From CAMEON01 sp045531965 (GTDB taxonomy: Bacteria > Bacillota > Clostridia > Oscillospirales > CAG-272): a DNA stretch of 64,000 nucleotides. Where the stretch lies: NCBI GenBank assembly GCA_045531965.1, contig JAZSFA010000113.1, forward strand, positions 1-64,000. The letters run 5' to 3'. The notes beneath the pieces are model-generated. The model was not told where the DNA came from. It was given only the letters and a program-made list of their open reading frames with translations, and did no database searches. Both the position numbers and the translations under genes were made by a program. Shown piece by piece: positions 44,942-53,519 of the stretch. The stretch's first letter is position 1; the number at the start of each line of letters is the position of its first letter.

Positions 44942-46682
44942 TTTCCTGATCCTCCTTCTTTTGATACAGAGCAATATTTTGATGATAGTAGCCTAACTGG
45001 AACGAGCCTTGCTCGGCCAGAGTCAAGCGGGCGGGGAGGGCTTCCCCAAACTTGTCCATGATCTCGCGGATCATCTTTTCATAGTAAGGTACCAGCCAAT
45101 CCTTATCCGACCCCTTCAGCTTCTTCAGGTGGCTCTTGGACAGGCGGAGCAGAATGGCGAAGATCGACGCGGGGGTCGCCGCGGCAGATACAAAATAGTG
45201 GTCTTTGACAGTCGATGCTCCGTTGGCATCGTTTTGTAGTTTCTCCAGAACGGCAAACAACCGTCCAAGACAATACGGAACGTTGTTGGAATTCCGATTC
45301 AGGGACATGGTCAATACCTCCTTTGGCACGGCGGGGTGCGTATTTTTCAAGTAGTAAGCTTTGATGATGGCGGCACGGCCGCGGGTGATCGCTCGTTCGG
45401 CACGGATCCGCAGGTTCACTCCGTTCAGGAGCGTCGCTGGATACGGCGTGTCGGTCAAAATCGCCCGCAACACATCCCCCGCCATATGCGGTGACGGAGA
45501 CTTATCCTTGGACTTTTGGTTGACGGTCTCATCCAGCAGCTTCCAGACCGGAACCGTCTCATAGGAATCGTAAGAGGGTCGAACAATTCGTAGGCGCTCC
45601 TGATGCGCCCATACGTTTTTGAGGAAGGCACCAAAGGTGTTCCGATAGAAGAGCCGCACCGAGAGTCGCGCCGCATTGGGAGATAGTCCCAAAATGTAAA
45701 AGGGGCGTTCGGGGTCCAATCTCGTTCCGTCAAGCTCCACGGGTCTCCCCTCGGCCAGAGCCTTGATCTTTTCCCACAGTTCATCCTTTGTATAGTTAGC
45801 GGGAGGATCATCATCAAAGGCGAAGCCCACCAGCTGCTCTCCGGCTGTGTTTTCTCCGTTCATCCAGAAAAGCACCGTAGTCTCTCCGATACGAACGCGG
45901 CGGTCAACATCCTTGATCAGGTAGTTGAGAGCGGAGGTATAGGCGAAGGACGCGTACTTTCCCGTAGGGGCATTCAGGTTCTGCTCCTTACCGTAGGATG
46001 TGAAGGCGGGAGCGTTAAAAGAAACCAACGCCGCGCCCGAGGATTGAGCGCCGACAACGCCACGGATCTGGGGATGGGTCCGCTCAACCGCTCCGTATTG
46101 GCCTGTGACCAAGCAATAGCCCACATCCTCTCCGCTGCCTCCGTAATACTCATCCCACGCCTCCGCGACCGCGGGGTCATCTGAGGCAAGGCGCCCGTCA
46201 CAGCGAAACAGCAGGTTGACACCCGAGATCACGTCGTCAAAGTTATCCTTCAAGGCCGGATGCTCCTTCGCCTCTTCGGGCTGCCAATGATCAAAAAACG
46301 CGAGTATGGCCTGCGCTGCGTCCGAATCAACACCATCCAGAATGGTGTGATGCAATTCCCGGCAACGGTCAAAGCATTCTTTCGTTCGCTTGGGCTTTCC
46401 CTTGCTGTCCACACCCAGTATGTAACCCGAATGGTCGCAAAGGAAGTTGGACTCTACGCCAACGGTACGGGACACCTGGGCGGGGCACTTACGGGGTACA
46501 GGCTTGAAAACTGTCTTTTTCCCCATCGTCACCTCGCTCGTGGTGTGGATCGCTCGGAGCAGGTTTCCATCCCGATCAACATCCAGGATATAGGAGACCG
46601 GCACCTGCATCCAGCCGAAAGGCGGCATCTTCCCTCTCGCGGCCATGCTTTCATAAAACTCCACCAATGCCTGCAGGATCAT
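44934..46682 (-). CDS. cas8c: Cascade large subunit Cas8c (Csd1)
   Basis: 582 residues, the large subunit that recognises the PAM and recruits Cas3; an internal start in its C-terminus makes Cas11c in other I-C systems. Features are the MILQALVEFYESMA start, LCDHSGYILGVDSKGKPKR, FYILGLSPNAARLSVRLF and the helical C-terminus (about 430-582). Length is usual. Overlaps cas5c by 4 bp, so the effector genes are translationally coupled. Confidence 0.95.
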   Translation of the reverse strand: MILQALVEFYESMAARGKMPPFGWMQVPVSYILDVDRDGNLLRAIHTTSEVTMGKKTVFKPVPRKCPAQVSRTVGVESNFLCDHSGYILGVDSKGKPKRTKECFDRCRELHHTILDGVDSDAAQAILAFFDHWQPEEAKEHPALKDNFDDVISGVNLLFRCDGRLASDDPAVAEAWDEYYGGSGEDVGYCLVTGQYGAVERTHPQIRGVVGAQSSGAALVSFNAPAFTSYGKEQNLNAPTGKYASFAYTSALNYLIKDVDRRVRIGETTVLFWMNGENTAGEQLVGFAFDDDPPANYTKDELWEKIKALAEGRPVELDGTRLDPERPFYILGLSPNAARLSVRLFYRNTFGAFLKNVWAHQERLRIVRPSYDSYETVPVWKLLDETVNQKSKDKSPSPHMAGDVLRAILTDTPYPATLLNGVNLRIRAERAITRGRAAIIKAYYLKNTHPAVPKEVLTMSLNRNSNNVPYCLGRLFAVLEKLQNDANGASTVKDHYFVSAAATPASIFAILLRLSKSHLKKLKGSDKDWLVPYYEKMIREIMDKFGEALPARLTLAEQGSFQLGYYHQNIALYQKKEDQENV

Positions 46683-47341
46683 CCGATCACCCCCCCTGAA
46701 TCACGGGACGGGACCCGCATAACACCATCCTCCAGCACCGCGCAGAAGAAGAGGGGACGAATATCCTCCTTGCGTGCGTAGTCCATGTCCCACAGCATAT
46801 AGCCCAGATCGCGACGTCCCTTCAGCTCTTCGGGGCAAGACGGGATCTCCTCACAGGGAGCAAAGAAAACGGGAAATTCTCTGGTTCCGAAATAGGGCTG
46901 ATGGTAGAATCTGCCCTTTTCAATGCGCCTTTTGATGATGTCGCAGAATTTTCCGGGGTTGTCGCTGGGAGCCGCTTGGTCGGTCATGTCGAAGTGGGCT
47001 TCGATGACGTAGTGGACGTTTCGCAGGAGCATGGCGGCTCGCTGTTGGATATCGTCCGAGGTGGCGATATATAGCTCCCCTTGCCCCTTGTCCATGACGG
47101 TCCTGGCGCTCCGTGCGCTGGCGGTAGACTTGACCTCGTTGCGCCGTATGTTGGCGAATCGGATCGGGGCGCACACGTGGATGCGGTCGATCCGATACAC
47201 GAGTCCGGGGTGCCAGAAGATGGCTTCCAGTATCCCCCTCGCCGCCGAAGGCGTCATCACGTTATAGCTGACTCGCTCGGTCTTCATCTCGGGACGTGTA
47301 AACAAGGCGTAGTCGCCCCAGACCTCTAACTTGATAGACAA
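46679..47341 (-). CDS. cas5c: Cas5c, crRNA-processing Cascade subunit
   Basis: 220 residues. In type I-C, Cas5c replaces Cas6 and cuts the repeat RNA. Family signs are LEVWGDYALFTRPEMKTERVSYNVMTPSAARGILEAIFW and IRRNEVKSTAS; a Tyr, Lys and His serve as catalytic residues in the well-studied homologues, with candidates here in the same region. It is the first gene of the effector operon and has its own promoter. Confidence 0.95.
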   Translation of the reverse strand: MSIKLEVWGDYALFTRPEMKTERVSYNVMTPSAARGILEAIFWHPGLVYRIDRIHVCAPIRFANIRRNEVKSTASARSARTVMDKGQGELYIATSDDIQQRAAMLLRNVHYVIEAHFDMTDQAAPSDNPGKFCDIIKRRIEKGRFYHQPYFGTREFPVFFAPCEEIPSCPEELKGRRDLGYMLWDMDYARKEDIRPLFFCAVLEDGVMRVPSRDSGGVIG

Positions 47342-47376
47342 TTTGGATCACTCCTTTCCGATTGGTCATTACCCAC

Positions 47377-47382
47377 ATTATA
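47377..47382 (-). promoter_or_regulatory. -10 element of the cas5c-8c-7-4-1-2 operon
   Basis: Minus-strand TATAAT preceded by TGT (extended -10), with a weak TTTCCA 17 bp further upstream. It lies about 35 bp before the cas5c start and after a terminator at the cas3 end, so the effector genes have a separate transcript from cas3. Confidence 0.7.
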
Positions 47383-47514
47383 ACACATGATTCTTGTTTT
47401 GGAAATACTTTTTTGAAAAATTCCCGTCAATTCTTTGACGATTTGCCATTTTTGGCATTTCGAACAATCCACAAGACGCACCTTTGTACACATTTTAACT
47501 GTGAACCAATCAAA

Positions 47515-47545
47515 AAAGCCACTCTGCAACCGTAGAGTGGCTTTC
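47515..47545 (-). terminator. terminator after cas3
   Basis: AAAGCCACTCT gcaaccgt AGAGTGGCTTT hairpin directly after the cas3 stop; on the minus strand TTTTTTGATT follows. Confidence 0.8.
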
Positions 47546-47548
47546 ATA

Positions 47549-49672
47549 TTAAATAAACATGGCTTTACCTTGGTCCACCTTGACCGAAAGCCCCGTCTCC
47601 TCGCAATACATCTCCTCATTCAGCAGCGCATACACCTCACCGCCCAGATCCTCCACGTCTCCGGCATCCAGTAGGGCCTTCAACCGGTTCGGATAGACGG
47701 TTACGCCATACCGCCCCAGCTTGCGCATCAGGGTGCGGTCGATCAGGCCGCTGCGATACTGCTCGATAAGGGGGCGGGACTCCTCGGTCGGGATATAAAC
47801 CGTAACCGCGCCCGAGTCGATCAATTTGAATTCATGGGCTATATCAGCGAAGGGCAGGGTGGGCTTTTTCATCATGTTCATGATGCACTTGGCGTCCTGC
47901 GCATCTTCTCCCTTCAAGAATAGGTATTCCTCAAAGTAGCTATGGATGACCGACTCCTCTGACGGATCAAGCATCCCATTCCATACGGATCGGCACGCGC
48001 CGATTGCGGTATCCAACATGGCGGGGGTCTTCCATTCCGACTCAAATACCCACACGTGGCTCTCTTCCCGTGGCCTTACACCGTTTCGATTGCACCGTCC
48101 CGCGGCTTGCAGGATGGAATCCAGACCCGCCATCTCACGGTACACCGTGGGGAAGTCCACGTCCACGCCCGCCTCGATCAGGGACGTAGAGACTACGCGG
48201 CAGGGATGACCGTCCTTGAGACGGGCTTTAATGATCCGCAGCTGCGTTTGCCGCTCCGCCGGGGGCATGAGAGTGGACAGATGGTATCTCCCCTCCTCCT
48301 CCAGCATCCCGTACAGCTCCTGGGCAGCGGCGCGGGAATTGACGATGCAGAGGACCTGCGGTTGACGGTTCAAGCCATCGGCCAGTTCATTTTTGGCCAG
48401 CTTACCGCTCTTATGGAAGGTAATGCGCTTGAAAATCTCCCCCTTTCGCAGCTCGGGCGGGCAGATCTCCCGAGGCGTTCTTTGCAGATACTCCGCAAAT
48501 AATGAGCCGAGTGCGGGCTGGGTGGCCGTACAGAGGATCGCGGTCACGTTGTAGGCTCGTGTCAGCTCCGCGATGGCGTAGACGCAGGGCTTCAGATAGG
48601 GCAGGGGGAGCATCTGGGCCTCGTCGAAGATCACCACGCTGTTGGCGATATTGTGGAGCTTGCGACAGGCGGAGGGACGGTTATCGTACAGCGACTCAAA
48701 AAACTGCACCGCTGTGGTCACCACGACCGGCATATCCCAGTTCTCGGTGGCGTATCTCATTCGTTTCTGTTTGGCGTCAAGGCTCCCCTCCTCGGCGTCA
48801 TCGTACACGATACCGCTATGGTGCTCCAGTACCACGTCCTCCCCCAAGATCTCTCGAAACACCGAAGCGGTCTGTTCAATGATGGAGGTGTAGGGGATCA
48901 CGTAAATGATACGGTCTTTTCCCGCCGCTTTGGCATGGCGCAGGGCAAAAGCCAGAGAGGAGACGGTCTTGCCGCCGCCTGTGGGAACGGTCAGGGTGAA
49001 AAGGGAGCCTGCCCCTGTTTCCCCCTGCGTCTTGCAGGTGTCCAGGATCGCGCAACGGATGCGGTTGAGCTCCCCCTTGGGCAGATACCATCCGCAAGTA
49101 TATTCATCCAGCCGTTGATTCATCTCATCCCACTTGGCCGCAACGTGATCCCGCGGCGCTCCCATGAAGGCGGCGGTGTCCAGAAAGTCCGCGTCAACGA
49201 GGCAGGAGTAGAGCATACGGGTATAGAAAGCCATGTGCTTCCACTCCACGGACGGTACGCCAACCGAAGGAAGCTCTACCTCCCGTGACCATGCATCGTA
49301 GGCATACTTTTTCACCCCGGTGTACCGATTCATTCTACCGTAAAAACTATCCGCGTCTGCCAGATCGTCCCGACCGCCCAAATTCATCAGCCCGCCGTGA
49401 TGTCCCATTACACACATGGCGGCAATGGCTTGGCGTTTTCGGAAGCACTCGATCGCGCCGGCTGAAGCGTGATCCACCTTGGGGCCGTCTTCCACGATGC
49501 GCCGCTGGAAGCCCGCGGAATACTTGCCAATGTCATGAGCCAGCCCGCACAGCCTTCCCAATTCGCCCGCTCCAAAGGCTTCCGCAAAGGACGCGCTCAG
49601 GGTCGCGGTACCTTCCAGATGTTCCTTGACGGATTGTACTTTGTTTTCGGTTTTATGGGCAACGTATTTCAT
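47549..49672 (-). CDS. cas3: Cas3 nuclease-helicase (type I-C)
   Basis: 707 residues: an N-terminal HD nuclease (CGLAHDIGKYSAGFQ, HD at 46-47; HHGGL further on) fused to a superfamily 2 helicase with PTGGGKT (Walker A), FDEAQMLP (motif II), CTATQPALG and QAAGRCNRNG (motif VI). It degrades target DNA after Cascade binding. First in gene order but set apart from cas5c by 207 bp, with its own promoter and terminator. Confidence 0.96.
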   Translation of the reverse strand: MKYVAHKTENKVQSVKEHLEGTATLSASFAEAFGAGELGRLCGLAHDIGKYSAGFQRRIVEDGPKVDHASAGAIECFRKRQAIAAMCVMGHHGGLMNLGGRDDLADADSFYGRMNRYTGVKKYAYDAWSREVELPSVGVPSVEWKHMAFYTRMLYSCLVDADFLDTAAFMGAPRDHVAAKWDEMNQRLDEYTCGWYLPKGELNRIRCAILDTCKTQGETGAGSLFTLTVPTGGGKTVSSLAFALRHAKAAGKDRIIYVIPYTSIIEQTASVFREILGEDVVLEHHSGIVYDDAEEGSLDAKQKRMRYATENWDMPVVVTTAVQFFESLYDNRPSACRKLHNIANSVVIFDEAQMLPLPYLKPCVYAIAELTRAYNVTAILCTATQPALGSLFAEYLQRTPREICPPELRKGEIFKRITFHKSGKLAKNELADGLNRQPQVLCIVNSRAAAQELYGMLEEEGRYHLSTLMPPAERQTQLRIIKARLKDGHPCRVVSTSLIEAGVDVDFPTVYREMAGLDSILQAAGRCNRNGVRPREESHVWVFESEWKTPAMLDTAIGACRSVWNGMLDPSEESVIHSYFEEYLFLKGEDAQDAKCIMNMMKKPTLPFADIAHEFKLIDSGAVTVYIPTEESRPLIEQYRSGLIDRTLMRKLGRYGVTVYPNRLKALLDAGDVEDLGGEVYALLNEEMYCEETGLSVKVDQGKAMFI

Positions 49673-50151
49673 GGCCGCTACTCCTATGTATGCTGTCTCA
49701 TTTCTCCGACCCTCTCGCTAGAGTACGGAACTATGTATAGTGTACACTTTTTTCTGTCAAATTGCAAGTGGTTTTCAAGATTTTCAGGCATATTTCGAAT
49801 GTGTTTTTGTACGAAGATGATATCAGAAAAGCCTTCGCCGTCAAGGTGAAAAAACTTCGCAGAAAAACACAAATCAACAGACACGAATGCAAACTTTTTC
49901 CTTGTACTCAAAAATTGCTTGCTCTGTACCTTGACTGCTGTAGCCTTTTCTGATGTGGGGAGGGTGCCCTTCGGGCAGAAAGGAGAGTTGTGTATGCAGA
50001 AAACACGAATAATCAAATCAAGTCAAAGCCAATTCAAGCGCGTACCAAAAGTATGCAGTGTGAGATCAAAAGTCGCCAGTCCTGTAAGTTTACATTTTGC
50101 AAGCAAGGGTGTATGCTTATGGATGAAATCATGAGAAAGGAGTTCTCACAA
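49673..50151. other. cas3 promoter region and recombinase leader
   Basis: No firm gene. On the minus strand TTGACA (49755-49760) with TACATA 17 bp on forms a probable cas3 promoter; the palindrome AGTGTACACT (49739-49748) lies in its spacer and could be an operator. On the plus strand AAAGGAG (49979-49985) precedes ATG 49994, opening a 46-codon frame of unknown value; another frame from GTG 49990 runs into the recombinase gene. Confidence 0.55.
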
Positions 50152-51669
50152 ATGAAAACAGCAGTCATCTATGCCCGCTATTCCAGCGAGCGGCAAACCG
50201 AACAGTCCATTGAAGGTCAGCTCAGAGAGTGCATGGCCTACGCAGAGCATCACGATATGATGGTCGTAGACACATACATAGACCGAGCCATGACCGGCAT
50301 CAACGACAACCGAAACGATTTTCAGCGAATGCTGAAGGACGCGCAGAAAAAGGCGTGGGACGTCGTACTGGTCTACAAGCTTGATCGCTTTTCACGTAAC
50401 AAGTACGAGATGGCGACCCATAAGAAAACATTGAGGGATTACGGTATCTCCTTAGTATCAGCCAAGGAGCATATTCCGGAAGGCCCCGAGGGGATCATTC
50501 TGGAATCGCTCCTTGAAGGTATGGCCGAATATTACTCCGCTGAGTTGGCACAAAAGGTCAGCCGTGGTCTGCGCGAGACCCGGATCAAGGGCAATTATGC
50601 CGGCGGGGGGATCACCTACGGCTATGAAGTGGTCAACAAGAAATTTCAAATTTGCGAGACAGAAGCCCCCGTGGTTATCCGCATCTATGAAATGTATGCC
50701 TCAGGCATGATCGTCAAAAACATCATCAAGATACTGACCGACGAGGGGATCCTGTACCGAAACGGAAAACCATTTGGGAAATCGGTTATATATGGCATCC
50801 TGCAAAATGAGCGATACTCCGGTGTCTACACCCACAAGACCGAAGGAACGTACACAAATACGTTTCCCCGGATCGTTCCGCAACACTTATTTGAAACCGT
50901 ACATCTCATGGTTTCCGAGAATCGGTACGGTAAGCATCCCGAGGATGTGGTCTACCTGTTACGGAACAAAATGAAGTGCGGATATTGCGGCAAGTCCGTC
51001 ACCTCGGAATCGGGGACGTCCCGAAATGGAACCGTAGTGCGTTACTACAAATGCAGCACACGAAAGAAGGACTCGACCAAGTGCCACAAGGCTCCGATTC
51101 GCAAGGAAATACTGGAACAGCTCATTGTGGATGCTACCGTCAAGGTGCTGGACAATCCCGAGACCATTGACATGATCGCAGATCGGGTTCTCGAAGCGCA
51201 CGAAAACCGCTTGCGGGATTCGTCGGTGGTCAACATTCTGGAAGCCGAGCGGGACAGGATCCGCAAGGCGTTGGATAATATGTTACACGCCGTAGAGCAA
51301 GGCATCATTACCAGCTCCACCAAGCAACGCATTGAGGAACTGGAAGCGGCTCTGGAGGTGGCCGAGGGAAAGGTATTGATCGAGAGGTCAAAAGACAAAG
51401 TACAGATCACCCATGCGGATATCAAGAAGTTCATCCGAAAGGCTCTGAAGAAGGAGCCGCGACTGATGATCAAGCTGCTCGTCAAGGAGATCGTCCTGTA
51501 CGACGACAAGGTAGAGATCTACTACAACTGCATAGACAAGAAAGGGCCTGATGACTTGGATCATCAGGTCTTTTGTATTTATCGGCAGGACTTAGAGGTT
51601 GATCCCAAAGAGCTTGGATTTCGGCATAATGTTGTCGGATGTAAACTGGTGCTGGAGATGTATTTTTGA
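50152..51669 (+). CDS. large serine recombinase
   Basis: 505 residues. The resolvase-type catalytic domain starts AVIYARYSSERQTEQSIEGQ, with the nucleophile Ser in YSSER and Arg/Asp residues in YKLDRFSRNKYE. A recombinase domain follows (GITYGYEVV, YGILQNERYSGVYTHK), then a zinc ribbon (MKCGYCGKSV ... CSTRKKDSTKCHK) and a coiled coil (about 395-440). Such enzymes integrate and excise phages and ICEs. The start at 50152 follows AGAAAGGAG; an upstream extension of 54 residues is possible but is not family-like. Its target site is not evident. It is the probable mobility gene of this island. Confidence 0.9.
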   Translation: MKTAVIYARYSSERQTEQSIEGQLRECMAYAEHHDMMVVDTYIDRAMTGINDNRNDFQRMLKDAQKKAWDVVLVYKLDRFSRNKYEMATHKKTLRDYGISLVSAKEHIPEGPEGIILESLLEGMAEYYSAELAQKVSRGLRETRIKGNYAGGGITYGYEVVNKKFQICETEAPVVIRIYEMYASGMIVKNIIKILTDEGILYRNGKPFGKSVIYGILQNERYSGVYTHKTEGTYTNTFPRIVPQHLFETVHLMVSENRYGKHPEDVVYLLRNKMKCGYCGKSVTSESGTSRNGTVVRYYKCSTRKKDSTKCHKAPIRKEILEQLIVDATVKVLDNPETIDMIADRVLEAHENRLRDSSVVNILEAERDRIRKALDNMLHAVEQGIITSSTKQRIEELEAALEVAEGKVLIERSKDKVQITHADIKKFIRKALKKEPRLMIKLLVKEIVLYDDKVEIYYNCIDKKGPDDLDHQVFCIYRQDLEVDPKELGFRHNVVGCKLVLEMYF

Positions 51670-51854
51670 AGAATTATACGGGATTTTCGTATCGAACCTT
51701 TGAAAAAATGCAGGTTTTCGTTATAAGTGCAGGTGGTGATCCGTCAACAAGCAAGAAGCAAATAATGATTGTGTGACAAGGATTATTTCGGCCTCAATAC
51801 GAGAAGGAACAGGGGTGATTCTAATGATTCAACTGAGGTGTTTATAAGCCAGCC
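51670..51854. other. region downstream of the recombinase
   Basis: No gene, RNA or clear repeat seen. An attachment site might be expected here but I could not identify one by eye. Confidence 0.4.
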
Positions 51855-51889
51855 AAAAAATCCTAAGAACTTTGTTCTTAGGATTTTTT
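51855..51889 (+). terminator. perfect 16-bp hairpin, probable terminator
   Basis: AAAAAATCCTAAGAAC ttt GTTCTTAGGATTTTTT. The closing T-run makes it a terminator for the recombinase transcript; it also forms the left border of the hairpin array. Confidence 0.8.
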
Positions 51890-51892
51890 CAT

Positions 51893-52089
51893 TTGTGCCG
51901 TAAGGCACAACATCGTTTGCGTGGCACACGCAACATCATTTGACCGTTAGGTCAACATCATTGCCGCTCGCGGCACAAATGAACGAGGTTGCGACAAGTC
52001 GCAAATGATGTGGGCTATCGCCCAACGATGTTACGCCTGCGGCGTAAATGATGTTGCGCTTCGCGCAAACGGAGCGATGGCCGTTCGCT
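51893..52089. ncRNA. array of eight to nine distinct short hairpins with complementary linkers
   Basis: Stems in order: TTGTGCC/GGCACAA (51893-51910), TTGCGTG/CACGCAA (51917-51933), TTGACC/GGTCAA (51940-51955), TGCCG/CGGCA (51962-51975), TTGCGA/TCGCAA (51989-52004), TGGGC/GCCCA (52011-52024), TTACGCC/GGCGTAA (52031-52047), TTGCGC/GCGCAA (52054-52068), and a weaker AGCGA/TCGCT (52073-52089). Loops are 3-4 nt. Stem sequences differ, but the linkers are AACATC(G/A)TTT in the left half and AA(A/C)GATGTT or AAATGATGT in the right half, which are reverse complements. The whole may fold as one long cruciform. It lies just upstream of a four-helix-bundle gene. Class as RNA or DNA element is inferred. 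Confidence 0.7.
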
Positions 52090-52107
52090 TGGATTGCTGA
52101 TTTTTCG

Positions 52108-52136
52108 TTGATTTTTAACCAAAAGTATGATATAAT
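52108..52136 (+). promoter_or_regulatory. promoter of the four-helix-bundle gene
   Basis: TTGATT (52108-52113), 17 bp, TATAAT (52131-52136). It lies downstream of the hairpin array, so the array is not in this transcript's 5' leader if this promoter is used. Confidence 0.8.
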
Positions 52137-52160
52137 TAAATTTGGAAAGGTGGTGTGGTT

Positions 52161-52517
52161 ATGAAAGAGGATAAGCTCGGTGATCTGTCTATGGAATTAT
52201 CCGTAGAGGTTTTGAAATTAACAAAAGAGTTACGCACAAAGCACGAAACCGTTATCTCAAACCAAATCGGCAGAAGCGCGACGAGTATTTGTGCTAATAT
52301 TGCCGAAAGCAAATACGCTCATAGCCGCGCCGATTTTATTGCAAAGCTTGAAATTGCGCTCAAAGAAACAAACGAAACAAGCAAGTGGCTTGAAATGCTT
52401 TGGAAAAGTGAATATATAGATGAAGCAAGGCATAAAGCAATTGATAAGAACTGTTCAACTATAAGATTTTTGCTTGTTCGGTCCATTCAAACAGCAAAGC
52501 AAAATGCTAACAAATAA
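52161..52517 (+). CDS. four-helix bundle protein (Avd/S23-like)
   Basis: 118 residues, all helical. The signature LSVEVLKLTKEL, SNQIGRSATSICANIAE and DFIAKLEIALKETNETSKWLEML matches the four-helix-bundle family that includes proteins encoded in 23S rRNA intervening sequences and Avd of diversity-generating retroelements. These form basic pentamer barrels that bind nucleic acid or reverse transcriptase. No reverse transcriptase is in the window. AAAGG lies before ATG 52161 (a GTG two codons upstream is possible). Its pairing with the hairpin array suggests that the two form a unit. Confidence 0.87.
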   Translation: MKEDKLGDLSMELSVEVLKLTKELRTKHETVISNQIGRSATSICANIAESKYAHSRADFIAKLEIALKETNETSKWLEMLWKSEYIDEARHKAIDKNCSTIRFLLVRSIQTAKQNANK

Positions 52518-52596
52518 TTTTCAAAAACTTTTCTTGCATTTCCGTTCCTTTTCGGTATAATGTGTTTACCACCCGAAAGGAGAACGAAATTGTCAT

Positions 52597-52817
52597 AATC
52601 AAATTTATTACCATACTATCAAGTAAAATTAACCCTGCTGCGATGCAAACTGTCTTTTCTCGAAAATCCGCCGAAAACCGAGGAAGAGAAATACGCCTAT
52701 GATATTATTCAAAAAGCGTATGAGATCAATGAGAAAAAGATAGCAATGCTTGATTTTGATAAGAACAAAAAGTTGTTAGAGGATTATCACAGGTGGCTTG
52801 ATAGCAGACAGAAATGA
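52597..52817 (+). pseudogene. remnant of a small helical protein gene
   Basis: An open frame with no start codon encodes a protein-like sequence ending KYAYDIIQKAYEINEKK ... LLEDYHRWLDSRQK, stop TGA 52815-52817. A good ribosome site (GAAAGGAGAACG, near 52576-52587) is followed by TTG TCA TAA in this frame, so the N-terminus seems lost by frameshift. Origin unknown. Confidence 0.5.
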
Positions 52818-52837
52818 TAACGAAAGGCGGTATGTAT

Positions 52838-53299
52838 ATGAACAACATAGAAATTTACGATTATATTTTATCAAGAGTACAAGCAGAGCTTTTGGCATTC
52901 GGATATAGTTGAAGCGGAAAAAGCGGATTGTTTTACCGCTATTCTGCGGATAAAAAGGTCGGATGTGTGATTGAAATGCAAAAATCTGCATTTAATTATC
53001 CCGGAAGCTATTCATTTACTTTTAATCTTGGTTGTATAGCTCTTTATAATTTACGCGGATACAATAAAGAAAAACTTACGCTTAGCACATTAAAACTCGC
53101 TCTTACATTTCAAGCTGGTGTTGAGCGCATCGGTATTCTTTGCCGTGGCACAGATTATTGGTGGGACATCACCGATGAAATTATGAAAGAATATAGTTTA
53201 GAAGAATACTACGATAGGTTCATTCAAAATGATATTAAAAAGTGTGCCGCTCACCTTGATGAGTTGGCAGCAAAAAAGGAAGAAGTTTATTCAAAATAA
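52838..53299 (+). pseudogene. DUF4304-like gene broken by one in-frame TGA
   Basis: AAAGGCGG precedes ATG 52838. The frame reads MNNIEIYDYILSRVQAELL then GYS, a TGA at 52910-52912, and continues in the same frame SGKSGLFYRYSADKK to a normal end at 53299 (154 codons in all). The whole resembles a DUF4304-type protein (unknown function). The TGA probably replaced CGA (Arg). Other genes here use TGA as stop, so this is a nonsense mutation; re-initiation at TTG 52928 could make a 123-residue fragment. Confidence 0.65.
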
Positions 53300-53330
53300 T
53301 ATGTCATCTATTTCGGTCGCGTAACACAGA

Positions 53331-53387
53331 CCTTACTAATTTGAACCTACTTTTATGGTAGGCGGGTTAGTAAGGTTTTTCTTTTTT
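53331..53387 (+). terminator. rho-independent terminator
   Basis: CCTTACTAA/TTAGTAAGG outer stem and CCTAC/GTAGG inner stem, followed by TTTTTCTTTTTT. Confidence 0.88.
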
Positions 53388-53398
53388 ACAAATGATAT

Positions 53399-53485
53399 GA
53401 ATCCCGATTTTTTAGCCTTTCGGCGTGTCCAGCGTAGCATAGCTCTCGCAGCTGTCAACGTGAAAAATTATCGCTGAAAAAGGCA
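53399..53485. repeat. ~85-bp dispersed repeat, copy B
   Basis: Diverged copy of 16499-16585 in the same orientation. On the minus strand it carries TTGACA (53453-53458), 16 bp, TACGCT (53431-53436), a plausible promoter with no intact gene behind it. It marks the right edge of the accessory island. Confidence 0.75.
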
Positions 53486-53519
53486 AAATCTTAAGAATCA
53501 TTAAGAGTTTATAAATCCC

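Noticed and set aside
51893..52089. the hairpin array as a second CRISPR
   Set aside because: The repeated parts are short linkers, the stems are palindromes rather than unique spacers, and no repeat of 20 bp or more exists.
51893..52517. the four-helix-bundle gene as part of a diversity-generating retroelement
   Set aside because: No reverse transcriptase, template repeat or variable repeat is found in the window.
52838..53299. TGA recoding (selenocysteine or reassigned codon)
   Set aside because: Many genes here end in TGA (nrdG, nrdD, pcfJ), no SECIS-like hairpin is evident after this codon, and the expected residue in the family context is Arg.
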